A DNA stretch of 64,000 nucleotides from Lepas anatifera (lineage: Eukaryota > Arthropoda > Thecostraca > Lepadidae), in NCBI GenBank assembly GCA_034440635.1, contig JAOTON010001136.1, positions 124,001-188,000 on the forward strand. The letters run 5' to 3'. Each line of letters begins with the position of its first letter. Position 1 is the stretch's first letter. The notes below the pieces were generated by a model that made no database searches, had not been told where the DNA came from, and saw only the letters and a program-made list of their open reading frames with translations. The translations under genes and the position numbers were made by a program. Positions 1-10,774 of this stretch are shown piece after piece.

Positions 1-607
1 TCGCGCATCAATAGTTTCCGAGATACAGACCCCATTTTGATTTTGATTCTTACGTCGATTTTTCGCGTTTTTTGTGGTAAATTTTCTTCTTAAAGAAAGT
101 TTTTTTACGAAAAGTGCACCAAGACGTGCAAATCTCTGCGCTGCATCGATCTGTGCCGCATTTGACTCCGTACGGCTCCTACTTTTGGAGCAATGTCCAA
201 GAAACCGTGATTTTAGACGACTACCCCCATTCCGGAGAACGCACCCCCTGCTGTCCGTGCAGCACGTGCAAACTTTAATCTGCATCCGCCTTGTAGCCAA
301 AACCTGTTGCCACGTTTGGGATACACTTTTTCTGAGATTGGCCAGAGTGGAACGTTTTGGACCGGCTTACAAAATGATGCCCATTTTGCCGCGTTTGTAT
401 TTCTCATCACCGATTCTCATGTTGAGTCAGTGGGGATAAAATTTCAACTTTGAGCACGTGTTACGTGCAAAATATCTGCATCCAACAACTAAGACCCCTC
501 AAAGGCACTCCCCACTACATTTCTCGCCACATCGCAAAAAGTTTCGTCGCAATATCGCTTTTAGTTTGACCTACCGCCAACCCCAATTGAACAAAATACA
601 AAATGAC

Positions 608-611
<4 letters not shown>
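1..611. other. Unannotated sequence before the CAGA array
   Basis: I see no supported gene. A 121-codon open frame at 74-439 has no recognisable domain, no splice context and an unbiased composition, so I treat it as chance. The stretch leads directly into the tetranucleotide array, so it may be the body of a repeat that ends in that array, but no second copy is visible in this window to test this. Confidence 0.4.
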
Positions 612-651
<40 letters not shown>

Positions 652-652
652 T

Positions 653-691
<39 letters not shown>

Positions 692-692
692 T

Positions 693-783
<91 letters not shown>

Positions 784-795
784 GCCAGACAGACG
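612..795. repeat. (CAGA)n tetranucleotide microsatellite
   Basis: About 46 copies of CAGA/GACA run almost without break. Two identical interruptions (catagagacag) lie about 40 bp apart, suggesting a higher-order duplication, and there is a single cagatagac variant. Because 4 is not a multiple of 3, the array cycles through all frames and produces long artefactual TDRQ-type and CLSV-type open frames on both strands. These are not genes. Confidence 0.97.
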
Positions 796-2337
796 CACGC
801 TGCTCAAATTGTATAAGTAAGATTTTTCCAAGACGTTTCGGCGCGTTTTTTTCCTTTTGAGCAAACCTATAGTTGCTGAATATCACCACTATCAGTTTTT
901 GTTTAGAACTCTTCTCTGAAACCACCTCTTTAATGTCTTTTTGTCTCTTTGTGAAGATGCTTCTGATTTATTTAGAACTCCAGGGAATAAAGCACCTCCA
1001 TGGGATTTCGAATGGAATATACATTCCGTAGAGATCTAGCCTACTCAGCGGCCCCTACTTTCATGTTGTCTTTATCCAAAGTCATGCAGTTGGAGATAAA
1101 CAAGCGGATCATGGGTTGAAAACAGCCCCCTCACGGAGATTTCTTTTCTCCGCTAGGTGGCGTCCAGGCTGGGCGCATAGTGGAGACGAGTTCTGACTGA
1201 ATTCTGCCGTAAAAACGTTCACTGCTTACTGGAGGCGAAGTTTTGGGACGAACGAGATATCAAATCGAGGAAACCCGGCACGCCCTAGAAGACATGTCGT
1301 ACATTAAGTATCGTTCCAGCTTTTTTGTATGTTGTAGCCCCTTGCAGTATTTGATTCTCAGGTTCAGTTATATTCCTTGCTCTTGGAAAGAAATGTCACC
1401 GTGATAGCTCCATTTTCTTTCCATTTTCTTCGATCATTTTCTTCACTGCGATTCCTTCCAGCCCTCTTCTCATATGTGGATAGTGTGGCTGTTTTTCCAT
1501 TCTAATCTAAAATCTGTAGCACTGAGCCATTCCAAGTTCAGGGGCTTGATACCAGCAATGTTAACGCTTTAAAAGTACTGTAGCCGTTCGGGTAAACAAT
1601 TATGTAACTTTCAGGGCAGCGTGGACATGGCGTTGCTGTCGTCTTTCTGTCCATACGTCTGTGAATAGCATGCATGCGGCTCCGTATAATTTTTTTACTG
1701 AAATTGGGGAATTTTCACAAATCGCTGAAACTAAAAAAAATTATATAACGGATTACTTTACTATTCCCTATAGCCCATTCTTATGGAGGACGAATAAAAG
1801 CAAGAAACATAATCCGCAGCAGCGAGTTGATGAACAATAAAAATGGTGCTCGTTTTTCCCGTTTTAGCCTTACTGCCATAACAGTTATAGCCTGGAATAG
1901 CTGGTGCATTATCATCGCTTAAGTCGTTTGCTCCCTGCACTGAGAGCAAAGACACAAGTCGATGTGGGGTGGTGGCGAATGAAGAGCGTACGTAGCCCTA
2001 GAACTCCCAGAAATGATATTTATTGCTTAAAAGGCAGCCCAAAAAAGTTCCCATTTTAATCGGAATAAAATCGTGATTAGATTAAGTTCGTCTTCACCTG
2101 CCTCGTTTGCAGTGACACTAGATTTTGTAGAGGAGGCTGAGTGACCCCCATAAAACACCAGTTCTTTTTAGAACACAGCGGAAAAATTTTACAATTTAAT
2201 ATAATTGTCGTATCACTGATTTTTATAATTAATATAGACCTAAGAGTGCCTTGGTTCTATTAATTTTTTCTATGAAATGCTGTTTCCGAAAATCTGTAAA
2301 GGCAGGATCGTGATAATAAACCAGGTTCCACTGTTAA
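796..2337. other. Intergenic, nothing recognised
   Basis: AT-rich sequence with only short open frames. I found no transposon ends, tandem repeats or splice-bounded coding segments. Confidence 0.4.
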
Positions 2338-2571
2338 ACCGCGCCCCACCGGGGTCCGACGCCACCTTCGCCCCACCGGGGCCATCGATGGCCCCCCCTA
2401 ACTCCGAAAATATGGGGTTAGCGCAAATGTGCAAAATGCAAGGGAAAGCTTGCGTGAATTCAGTTAGAAACTACTGAACATATTTAAGCGCTCAGGTCAA
2501 TGGCTTGACCTCCAGAGGTCAAGTTAGGCGGGTCACGATAGGCTATTTTCACTTAAATATGCAGTGCTTAA

Positions 2572-3018
2572 AGGGAATTTGGCACCTTCATAACGTGATT
2601 TTAACTGAGATAGCCAAGTTCTAAAGCAAGTCGGAAAACCCGGTACTCCATATATCATTTGTCTTGGAACTCGATATTTCCGTAGAAAAAAGCTAAAACC
2701 TACCTGACACCAGCCCCCTCATCAGCCCCTCGCCGGGCGGCCATTGTTGTGAGCTGCTGGTGTGACGACATATGCTGACGTCACGATGAGCATCAGCTAA
2801 TCGAAGCCCTTAAAGCGTTTCAAGTATGGTAGTGGTTGCCAGATCATGACATCATCCACAGGCAGATATTTTTTTATTTTCCAAGAGGAGTATTTAAAAA
2901 AAATATTGAGCCTATTGAACATTTTTTCAGAGAAACCATGAGTGGTTTCATTGTTTTTGGCTAAAAGTACGCCTAATTTCATTAAATTCCTGGATTCGAC
3001 CAAGATGCCACATTCCCT
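2572..3018. mobile_element. TTAA-flanked MITE, copy 1 (family A)
   Basis: A 447-bp insertion with 13-bp terminal inverted repeats (AGGGAATTTGGCA and TGCCACATTCCCT, one mismatch). It is flanked by TTAA at 2568-2571 and 3019-3022. The neighbouring repeat copy has the uninterrupted site with one TTAA (near 3849), so insertion duplicated TTAA exactly. TTAA targeting is typical of piggyBac-type transposases, although these termini do not start with the usual piggyBac CCY. No transposase is encoded. A second copy in reverse orientation lies at 34944-35395. Confidence 0.88.
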
Positions 3019-4445
3019 TTAAGCAAGCTGGGCATAACTCTTATGCCATTAGTGCTATTGAGATCTACTAAAGTAAATTTGGTAGGAAATGAGCAGACGT
3101 TTTTTGCTATGGGGAAAGTAATGACATCCCGCCAATGGTTTGACCTCCAGAGGTCACATTGTGACCTAATATGGCCTGAGGTCACGAAAGGTCATAAAGT
3201 GACCTTGCTGTATATCAAATGAAAGCCAGTGACGAGACATACACGATGATGTTTGATTTAGCGCTCTAGCTTAATTAGGTCAAACGTTATTGCCAAAATA
3301 CTGTTTTTTCCCTGGTGACCTTGGATGACCGTGGAGAAGTCAAAGGGAAAATAACGCCCCTGGGATCTGTAAAAGGCTGTCCAAGAACGCCTTTCTGAGC
3401 AAGTTGAGCATTTGCAATCGTTTTAGTGACTTTTAGATCATAAATCAGATTTTCCCCATGCTTTTTCAATTGGGGAGGTCACCTTGTGACCTGACCTTAG
3501 GTCACGAAATCGAAAAATTCCGGATATACACCTTTTAGACCCTGGAGAGGTCATGAAGTGTAGCAAGTTTCAAATCGATTGACTAAGAAATGTAGCTCTT
3601 ATAGAGCTTAACCCGCGCCCCACCGGGGGTCCGGCGCCACCTTCGCCCCACCGGGGGGGCCATCGATGGCCCCCCCCTCTAACTCCGAAAATATGGGCGT
3701 TAGCGCAAATCTGCAAAGTGCAATAGAAAGCTCGCGTGAATTCAGTAAGAAATTACTTCGCATGTTTTAGTGCTCAGGTCAATGGTTTGACCTCCAGAGG
3801 TCAAATTAGGTCAAGATCGGCTATTTTCACTCAAATATGCAATGATTAAGCAAACTGGGCATAACTCTTATGTCATTAGAGCTATTGAGGCCTGGTAAAG
3901 TACATTTGATAGCAAATTGCCAGTACTTTTTCCGCTATGTGAAACGTAAAGACCTCCCGCCAGTGGTTTGACCGCCAGAGGTCACCTCGTGACCTAATAT
4001 GACCTGAGGTCACGAAAGGTCAAAAAGTGATCTTGCCGTATATCAAATGAAAGCCAGTGACAAGACAAACACGATGGTGTTTGTTTCACCGCTCTAGCTC
4101 AATTAGGTCAAAAGTTATTGTCAAAATACTGTTTGTGACCTCTGGTGACCTTGGATGACCTTGGAAAAGTCAAAGGGCAAATATGACCCCTGGGATCCGT
4201 GAAAGGGTGTCCAAAAACGTTGTTCTGAGCAGTCTGAGTATTTGCAATCATTTTTGTGGCTTTTATATCATGAAATAGCTTTTCCCCATGCTTTTTCAAT
4301 AGGAGAGGTCGCCTCGTGACCTGATCTCAGGGCACGAAATCGAAAAATCCCGGATATACACCTTGTAGACCCTAGAGGGGTCATGAAGTGTAGGAAGTTT
4401 CAAATCGATCGACTTTGAAATGTAGCTCTTACAGAGCTCTAAAGG

Positions 4446-4841
4446 TGAAGTGAGGTGACCTTGGTTGACCTCGTCTGGTGACCTGACCTTGGGTGACCCG
4501 GGGTAAAAATTTCAGGGATGATGGGAAAATGATGCAGTGAGAGGTAGAGCCCTCAACCGCGGTGCTGCGCCTCGTCGTTTTTCTGCTATCCCGGAAAAAC
4601 CTTAGGGGGCCATCGATGGCCCCCTCTCGGTGGGGCGAGGGTTAAAAGTTGAAGTGAGGTGACCTTGGTTGACCTCGCCTGGTGACCTGACCTTGGGTGA
4701 CCCAGGGAAAATTTCACGGATGGTGGGAAAATGGTGGGGGAGAGACGTAGCCCTTCACTGCGGTGCTCCGCCTCGTCGTTTTTTTCTGCTATCCCGAAAA
4801 AACCTTAGGGGGGCCATCGATGGCCACCCGGTGGGGCGAAG
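4446..4841. repeat. 204-bp tandem duplication at the right end of the AGGTCA-rich repeat
   Basis: The segment starting tgaagtgaggtgaccttggttgacctc at 4446 repeats at 4650 with few changes. Each unit runs through a ctcgtcgtttttctgctatccc block and ends in the GGCCATCGATGGCC palindrome and a ggtggggcgagg tail. It is absent from the first 820-bp unit, so it belongs to the terminus of the array. Confidence 0.85.
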
Positions 4842-5001
4842 GTTAAAAAAGATTAAGATTGCTGATTTGTTTGGAATGTTTCTGAACTGCAAGGAATGTT
4901 TCTGGAAAAAAGTGTGAAAACAACATACATGGATATCTTTTAATGATACTTAACATTGCAAAAATATGAATGCAATACCCTTGCAGGTAGATAAATAAAA
5001 G
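4842..5001. other. AT-rich junction before the LINE
   Basis: About 160 bp of AT-rich sequence with a short internal duplication (ggaatgtttctg, twice). It ends in gtagataaataaaag, next to the apparent 5' truncation point of the retrotransposon. I could not identify a convincing target-site duplication. Confidence 0.4.
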
Positions 5002-7117
5002 TTTACTCCTGTTTTCGCTGGTCTGCGCCGTAGTCTTAGTCTGATCCCATGGGGAATCCTGGACGGAATCGACGTCAACGAGGCCGTGGACACTTTTTAC
5101 ACGGTGCTGAGCTCTGCGATAGCTGATCACATTCCGACGGTTGTGCTGCGTCGACGGGTGCCGCCATGGTTCGACGGAGAGGTACTCGCAGCCCTACGTC
5201 TGAAGGAGGCAGCCTTTCGTCGGATGAAACGAGACCCGGGACCTGCCAACGCTGCGGACTTCACTGAGAAAAGGAGGGATTTTAAGTCAATTTCGTCGTT
5301 TAAATACTCCCAGTACTTACAAAAGCTGACGAACAATTTTAGAACCAACCCTAAGCGGTACTGGTCATTCTTGAAATGTGTGACCAAAAAGTGTTCCATT
5401 TCACCTGTTTTGTGCGACACGGAGAACAACCATGTGACTGATGATCGGGAACGCGCATCCCTACTGAATGAAACCTTTGCGTCGAAATTCACAAACCCCG
5501 GTGTGGCCGAACTACCTCATACTCCTGCGTACAACTTGGATGCTATGTCTCGATTGTGTGTGTCTGAGGCCACCGTGAGGAGCGCCCTAAGCTCCATAGC
5601 ACCTAATAAGGCATGCGGACCCGACAATGTCAGCGCACGCATCATTTCTGAATGTGTCGAAGAGTTGGTTGTTCCGATGACAAAAATATGTAGATCCTCG
5701 ATGTCATCTGGTGTTTTTCCGGAGAGATGGAAGCAGGCAAACATCATACCTATCTTTAAAAAAGGAGACAAAAAATTACCTCAAAATTATCGATCAGTTT
5801 CCCTGCTTTGTCTCTTCGGGAAGGTGCTGGAGCGTCTGGTTTATGACCAGATTTTTAGGCACATATCGACGGTCTTGTGTCCGGAGCAACACGGTTTTAT
5901 ACCCAGACGGTCCTGCGTGACAAATCTGGCCGTTTATCTCAAATCAGCGTGGGAAACCATATCGGAGGGGTACCAGACGGACGCCATTTACACTGACTAT
6001 TCGGCCGCTTTTCAGAGCATTAATCATGAACTCGTAATTTACAAACTAAAAAAATCATATCATCTCCAGGACACAGCCCTAAAATGGTTCGTCTCGTACC
6101 TGTCCGATAGGCGTCAGAGGGTCATTGTCAACGGAAAAATTTCTGATTGGAGACCTGTAACTTCTGGTGTGCCTGAAGGCGCTCTTCTGGCCCCTTTGCT
6201 CTTTTCTCTGTACATTAATGACCTTCCGGACCTCATTCAGAGCGGCTGCCTTCTGTATGCCGATGACGTCAAAATCTTTCGCAAAATTAAGTCACCATCT
6301 GACGGAACACTGCTGCAGCAGGATCTTGATCGTCTGGCAGCGTGGTCCGTCAGGTGGGGACTCACACTCAATCCAAGAAAATGCAAAGCGTTTACGATGA
6401 CTCTCAGGCGCGCACCCGTCCTGACCAACTACTTTATAGGCCCCTCGGTGCTGGAGCACGTTGAAACAATTCGTGATCTCGGTGTCATAATCGATTCTAA
6501 ACTCACCTTTGCCAATCATATAGATAATATAGTTAAGCGGGCCAATCGATCTCTCGGATTACTCATTCGATCTTTTTCAGACCGGTCTCATGACGGTAAA
6601 ATTCAACAGTAAAGCTCTGCTGGCTGCATATTACTGCAACGTGCGCTCTATCTTAGAATATTGCAGTGTGATCTGGGCGGGAGCGGCCGATTCCCACACA
6701 GTGCGGGTCGATCGAGTTCAGCATAAATTTCTTCTGTGGCTTATCCACCACATTCCATCTGGCCAACCACTCTCTCTTTCTTACGAGCATCTTCTAACAC
6801 ATTTCAAAATTTCCTCTCTCGCTGCACGGAGGGTACAGCACGATTTACTTTTTACTAGAAATATAATCCGTGCAAAGCTCGATGTACCTGCTCTGCTCAG
6901 CTGCTTTCTCTTGCAGGTGCCTGCCCGATCGACCCGCAACCTGACGTTGTTTCACATTCCCCGAGCACGTGTAAATACTGTACAGAGCGGCATGTTTTGT
7001 CGCCTCCCTAGGCTCTCAAACATGTTTTTATTCAGCCGTGATGTTGAAGCCGATATTTTTGCAAATGACTTAGCCACTTACAGAAACCATGTTATAAGAT
7101 ATGTAGCAAGGTTGTGA
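5002..7117 (+). pseudogene. Reverse transcriptase of the truncated LINE, one frameshift
   Basis: The first reading frame continues without an ATG from about 5002 to a stop at 6612. The second runs from about 6578 to 7117 and carries the thumb and C-terminal domain (ALLAAYYCNVRSILEYCSVIW). RT motifs appear in order: a FPERWKQANIIPIFKKGD finger block, NYRSVSLL, motif A around TDYSAAF with its aspartate kept, motif B as SGVPEGALLAPLLF where SGVPQGS-LGPLLF is usual, and motif C as LLYADDVKIF with the catalytic YADD intact. The frame break falls at a T5 run (6573-6577); with four T the frames join as RSFQTG. The Q-to-E and G-to-A changes in motif B suggest an inactive or diverging copy. With no endonuclease, the copy cannot move on its own. 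Confidence 0.93.
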
Positions 7118-7385
7118 GGCTTGTTGGCCGTGCTGGTTCATCTTTTTAGGCCTTTTTCGTCTTATTTTACTTTTATGGTGCGCGATTTTACCGCGATCTC
7201 TTTTTAGGCCTATTGCTAAATTTTAGTTTTGAATTGTTTTCATTTTTATTTTTACCTATTACTTGTTAGTATGTATACTGTCTGATGTGTTCCACTGTAA
7301 ATACACTTTTAATGCTTGGACTTCGCCTGTAACTGGATTTATCTGTTGGCGATGCTGCTGAATAAATAAATAAATAAATAAATAG
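5002..7385 (+). mobile_element. 5'-truncated non-LTR retrotransposon (Jockey/CR1-like LINE)
   Basis: The insertion carries the C-terminal part of a LINE polyprotein and its 3' UTR, and ends in a (TAAA)n tail at about 7362-7385. Coding similarity starts abruptly just after an in-frame TAA at 4996-4998. The whole endonuclease is missing, the typical result of incomplete target-primed reverse transcription. The 3' UTR (7118-7361) is noncoding. The clade is uncertain: the thumb sequence (RSILEYCSVIW followed by RVQHKFL) is of the Jockey/CR1 kind. Confidence 0.9.
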
Positions 7386-8631
7386 ACACAATAGATAATT
7401 CTCACATGATATACCAAAACAAAGATAGGTAGGGCAGATATTAAAACTTGTATTAACGTTTGTGCATTTGTATTAACCCAAGTTAAACCATCCTGCGGAA
7501 CCCACAACATCAACTCCTCCCGAGTTCAGTGTTTTTGAAGGTGAATGGCAGAATGTCTCATGGCATTCTGCCATGAGACATTAACTCGGCCCGCGCTGGA
7601 TTTTTTTCTTCAAAACTTTCTCATTCGGGTATCAGGTAACGTACTACTCATTACATGAATAAACCGTATACCGCTCTCGTAAGGAGCGAAGTGCAACATT
7701 AGTACAGTTTACACGGTAATTTAAAGAGACGTGGCACACCAAGAGACATCCAGGCACATGTGCCGGCGAAGCCAGGGGTAAGATAGGGCCCACAGCGTAA
7801 AAACTACATTTTTCTGACAATAACTTGCCTTCTTTAAAATTACTGAATCCAGTGGGGCATCGAAACAACGCTGGCTTTGTTGTTTTAAAGAACGCAGGTT
7901 GTCAGAATTTTTTCGCGTTGTAGCCCGATCTTATCACTTACCCCAACCAATTCATCCCTGGTATCATTGGCACTTTTGCCTTGACATTTCTGGCACAGAA
8001 AGGGACAGACAGACAATGCCTGTATGTGCCTCATTTAGTCGCGCCTTCCAAATTACCTTGTAAACTGCACTTCAATCTTACTTGCGAGTAAACAGTCAGC
8101 TGGAAAATATCGCATGCGCGCTAAGACATCAACAGAAGCAGCGACGTGAAGCACAGATACTACACGATAATGTTTTGACATTCTGCCATGAGACATTAAC
8201 TCGGCCCGCGCTGGATTTTTTTCTTCAAAACTTTCTCATTCCGAAAACAAGGGGGAATTTCCGAACGTCATTACAGTTGGGCGAGAGAGGAGCAGCTGCC
8301 CCCACCCCCCATTTCCACGCCCTTTTCCATCACTGTTCCTCTCCTCAAAACCCTCAGTTGAGCCCCTACGGCTATGCGGCGCAGTATGTTCGCGAGTAGA
8401 ATGTACTTTCCGGAACAGTGGAACGCCAGGCTATGCTGTGCGGTGCAGCATACCAAGCCGTTACGCGCACGGCGGATCGTTGCATTAGGCTGTTTTCACC
8501 ATGCAGTGTGGGACAGCCTGTAGAGCGTCAACGGAAAAATCAACGATTTTAATGTTGAAATATTAATAGAATTGGCGCCTGTATTATTGTTACTTATCGT
8601 TTGAGGTAGGCTGGTGCTAAATCATAATGTG
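7386..8631. other. Noncoding stretch with a 63-bp direct repeat
   Basis: No gene is supported. The segment cattctgccatgagacatt... at 7564-7626 recurs identically, 63 of 63 bases, at 8179-8241 in the same orientation and 615 bp apart. The first copy overlaps a perfect hairpin at 7552-7582. This could be a segmental duplication or the remains of a small element. Confidence 0.6.
7552..7582. repeat. Perfect 14-bp-stem hairpin
   Basis: AATGTCTCATGGCA is followed by a 3-base loop (ttc) and its exact reverse complement TGCCATGAGACATT. Only the right arm is repeated at 8179, so the palindrome is specific to this copy. Confidence 0.85.
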
Positions 8632-8789
8632 ACAATGGCGGATACAAGGGAGGGGCTAGGTGGCTCAACCCCTCCCCGAAAAGCTAGAATTACCTATACG
8701 TATTGCATAGTCGGAGGCTGTTGTGAGGCAATGACGCGAGACGCTCGAGCCACTAGCCGCCTTGAAATGAAATCCTGGATCGGCCACTG
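8632..8789. mobile_element. Short MITE, 'TGGCGGATaCA ... TGGATCgGcCACTG' family, degraded
   Basis: The left end caatggcggatacaagggaggggctagg and right end gaaatcctggatcggccactg are imperfect inverted repeats of each other and match the ends of the elements at 30658-30817 and 17162-17318. The interior is noncoding. No clear target duplication remains. The ends resemble non-autonomous hAT elements. Confidence 0.6.
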
Positions 8790-9607
8790 GTATAACGGAA
8801 TCTTTTCCCTGGGTAGGGACTGCTATTTCCATTAGGCCATGTCGTGATCACCACTTTTTCACAGGGTCTTTGATTACCGGGTGTTTTCTAATGTATTGAT
8901 GGCCGCTGATCACGATTTTCTGGTCGAAAATTTCGAATTCGAAAAATATTTGCCCGCGCAAGCCGTTTGAAATTCTTCCAGTTTGCCAAAATTTCGATGT
9001 TTTCATATCTCACGGACAATAAAAGGCAACTGATGTATTGAAAAGGCCCCAGAACTTTAAAACCATTGAATCTGAACAATTTGAAACTTTTTTTGACTCC
9101 TTGAAATATATATTTACCCGAAAAAGTACCTTGGAAAGACAGGGATGTTTGAGCTTAAAAGATGATAATAGATGGCGCGCATGACGCAGCCGTCAATCAG
9201 TGTCCCGCTACGTCGCTTATGACAAGAAGCTATTAGCCAAAGGAGCTGGAAATAGGATTTGAGCCTATTATGAATTCGATGAATGAACATTTACCTTCAC
9301 AAGATGATCTAGATTTCTCTCGCTTGCAGTTTTAAATATTTTTGGTAATGGCTGCTTTCAAGGCAGGTCCAATTAAGATCAGCAAGCCATATATAGGTTA
9401 GGTATCTAGGCATGTAGTCACTACGGATAAATTTCAAGTATTAAAATGTATGCAAGAGCCAGTCGATTATATTTAGATTAGTCTTGCTATCACTAGCAAG
9501 GAGAATACCGCATTTCGGGAAAAATGAAGCTACACCACACCTAGCGCAGCCGTCAAGCCGCTTAACATGCATAACATGCATGCTGCCGCTTAACCAGCTC
9601 TCGATTG

Positions 9608-9847
9608 GAGCTGACGTTGTCGGTCACATTATGATGCTGCGGCTTGAAGAGATGGAGGTCAGGAAAGTGGACGAATTTCACGTTTCAATAGCTTGAAAAT
9701 TCGAACCGACCGCCGATGAAGTTACCGAGGCTTACAGAAGAGCATCTGTGCCAGCAAGAAACAAGTACAAAGTTCGCTGTGAAATAAGGAAGCATTGTAA
9801 CCTGAAGGAAGCGATCAGAATGCGCCTACAAAACATGAAGATATTGT
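9608..9847 (+). pseudogene. Left-arm copy of the foldback element's ORF, with internal stop
   Basis: This is the mirror image of the minus-strand frame at 10523-10774. It reads LRLEEMEVRKVDEFHVSIA, meets an in-frame TGA, then continues as KFEPTADEVTEAYRRASVPARN and ends with LQNMKIL. Only the stop, the N-terminus and scattered substitutions separate it from the right-arm copy. I do not recognise the family. Confidence 0.5.
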
Positions 9848-10272
9848 AAGCATGGACAAAGTATGACAACATTGTTTGACATATAAAGCAGAGCCTTACC
9901 ATCAAAGGCATCGGCAAACAGAACATTTCCGGAAGACCAGCGAGAAGCACAGAGGTTGTATATTGTTGGCTTGGATGCAGTCGTGACGGACCATTGGAGA
10001 CGGCAGCAGCTGCGGCAAGCCACTGCTGCTGCCGCCAATAAGGCCTGATCGGGAGGCCGGCTCGTCCGTATTCGAGCACAATAATATGACAATCACCCTG
10101 ACAAGTCTATAAACGACTTCCGTGTAACATTTAGAAATAAGTTTTCTTTCCGAGATTGATTTATGCCTGCCAGAGCCTGTTCGCGTGCGGCGTCTGTCAG
10201 CAGCTGGTGTGATGCTACAAATAGGAAGCTCGCTGCTGCATATACCACCAGCGGTCGCTGTCAATGGTTCCG

Positions 10273-10310
10273 TTGCGTTCTGACGCAGCTTCGGCTCCGT
10301 CAGAACGCAA
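10273..10310. repeat. Hairpin with a C(TTCG)G apex in the foldback spacer
   Basis: TTGCGTTCTGACG (10273-10285) pairs exactly with CGTCAGAACGCAA (10298-10310). Inside, AGC-TTCG-GCT can extend the stem past a single C/C mismatch, giving a cUUCGg tetraloop if transcribed from the plus strand. It lies near the right edge of the spacer, close to the centre of the large inverted repeat. Confidence 0.8.
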
Positions 10311-10522
10311 CATCCGGAGAACTCCTGGTAGCCACAACGACAGCAGCAGTGGCTAGCCTCAGCTGCTGCCGTCTCCAATGGTCTGTCACAACTGCATCCA
10401 AGCCACCAATATACAACCTCTGTGCTCCTCGCTGGTTTTCCAGAAATGTTCTGTTTGCCGATACCTTTGATGGCAGAGCTCTGTTTGATATGTCAAACAA
10501 TGTTGTCATGCTGTGTCCATGC

Positions 10523-10774
10523 TTACAATATCTTCATGTTTTGTAGGCGCCTTCTGATCGCTTCCTTCAAATTATAATGCTTCCTTATTTCACAGCGAAC
10601 TTTGTACCTGTTTCTTCCTGGCACAGATGCTCTTCTGTAAGTCTCGGTAACTTCATCAGCGGTCGGTTCGAATATTGAAGCTATTGAAACATGAAATTCA
10701 TCCACTTCCCTGGCCTCCATCTCTTCAAGCCGTAGCATCACAATTCGACCGACAACGGCATGTATTGACGGCAA
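10523..10774 (-). CDS. Unknown 83-residue ORF in the right arm of the foldback element
   Basis: Open from an ATG-initiated frame to a TAA, with the mid-section LRLEEMEAREVDEFHVSI and a basic C-terminal half (SVPGRNRYKVRCEIRKHYNLKEAIRRRLQNMKIL). I recognise no domain. The frame is interrupted by a stop in the left arm, so at most one arm is coding. It could be a captured host exon, a relic of an element-encoded protein, or chance. The charged, helix-like composition is the only support for coding. Confidence 0.25.
   Translation of the reverse strand: MPSIHAVVGRIVMLRLEEMEAREVDEFHVSIASIFEPTADEVTETYRRASVPGRNRYKVRCEIRKHYNLKEAIRRRLQNMKIL

Larger units (their letters stand above)
2338..4841. repeat. 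Tandem repeat family rich in AGGTCA half-sites, with inverted ends
   Basis: Two diverged copies of a unit of about 820 bp lie head to tail: 2338 to about 3608 (interrupted by the MITE at 2572-3018) and 3609-4440. Each begins with the same C-rich leader (cgcgccccaccgggg ... ccttcgccccaccgggg) followed by GGCCATCGATGGCC. The right end (about 4801-4841) carries the leader in reverse complement (ggtggggcgaaggtt), so the block looks like an element with inverted termini. TGACCT/AGGTCA hexamers recur throughout, including everted pairs at 2506-2521, 3141-3156 and 3788-3803 and direct repeats spaced by 4 at 3179-3194 and 4007-4022. No coding capacity is evident. It is probably a non-autonomous DNA element or satellite; I cannot name the family. 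Confidence 0.8.

Noticed and set aside
515..925. Long CLSVCLSV and TDRQTDRQ open frames on both strands
   Set aside because: They translate the CAGA microsatellite and have no independent coding support.
2338..4841. CRISPR-like or Helitron interpretation of the regular repeats
   Set aside because: Units are about 820 bp with inverted ends, not short direct repeats with spacers. No Helitron 5'-TC or CTRR-hairpin end was identified.
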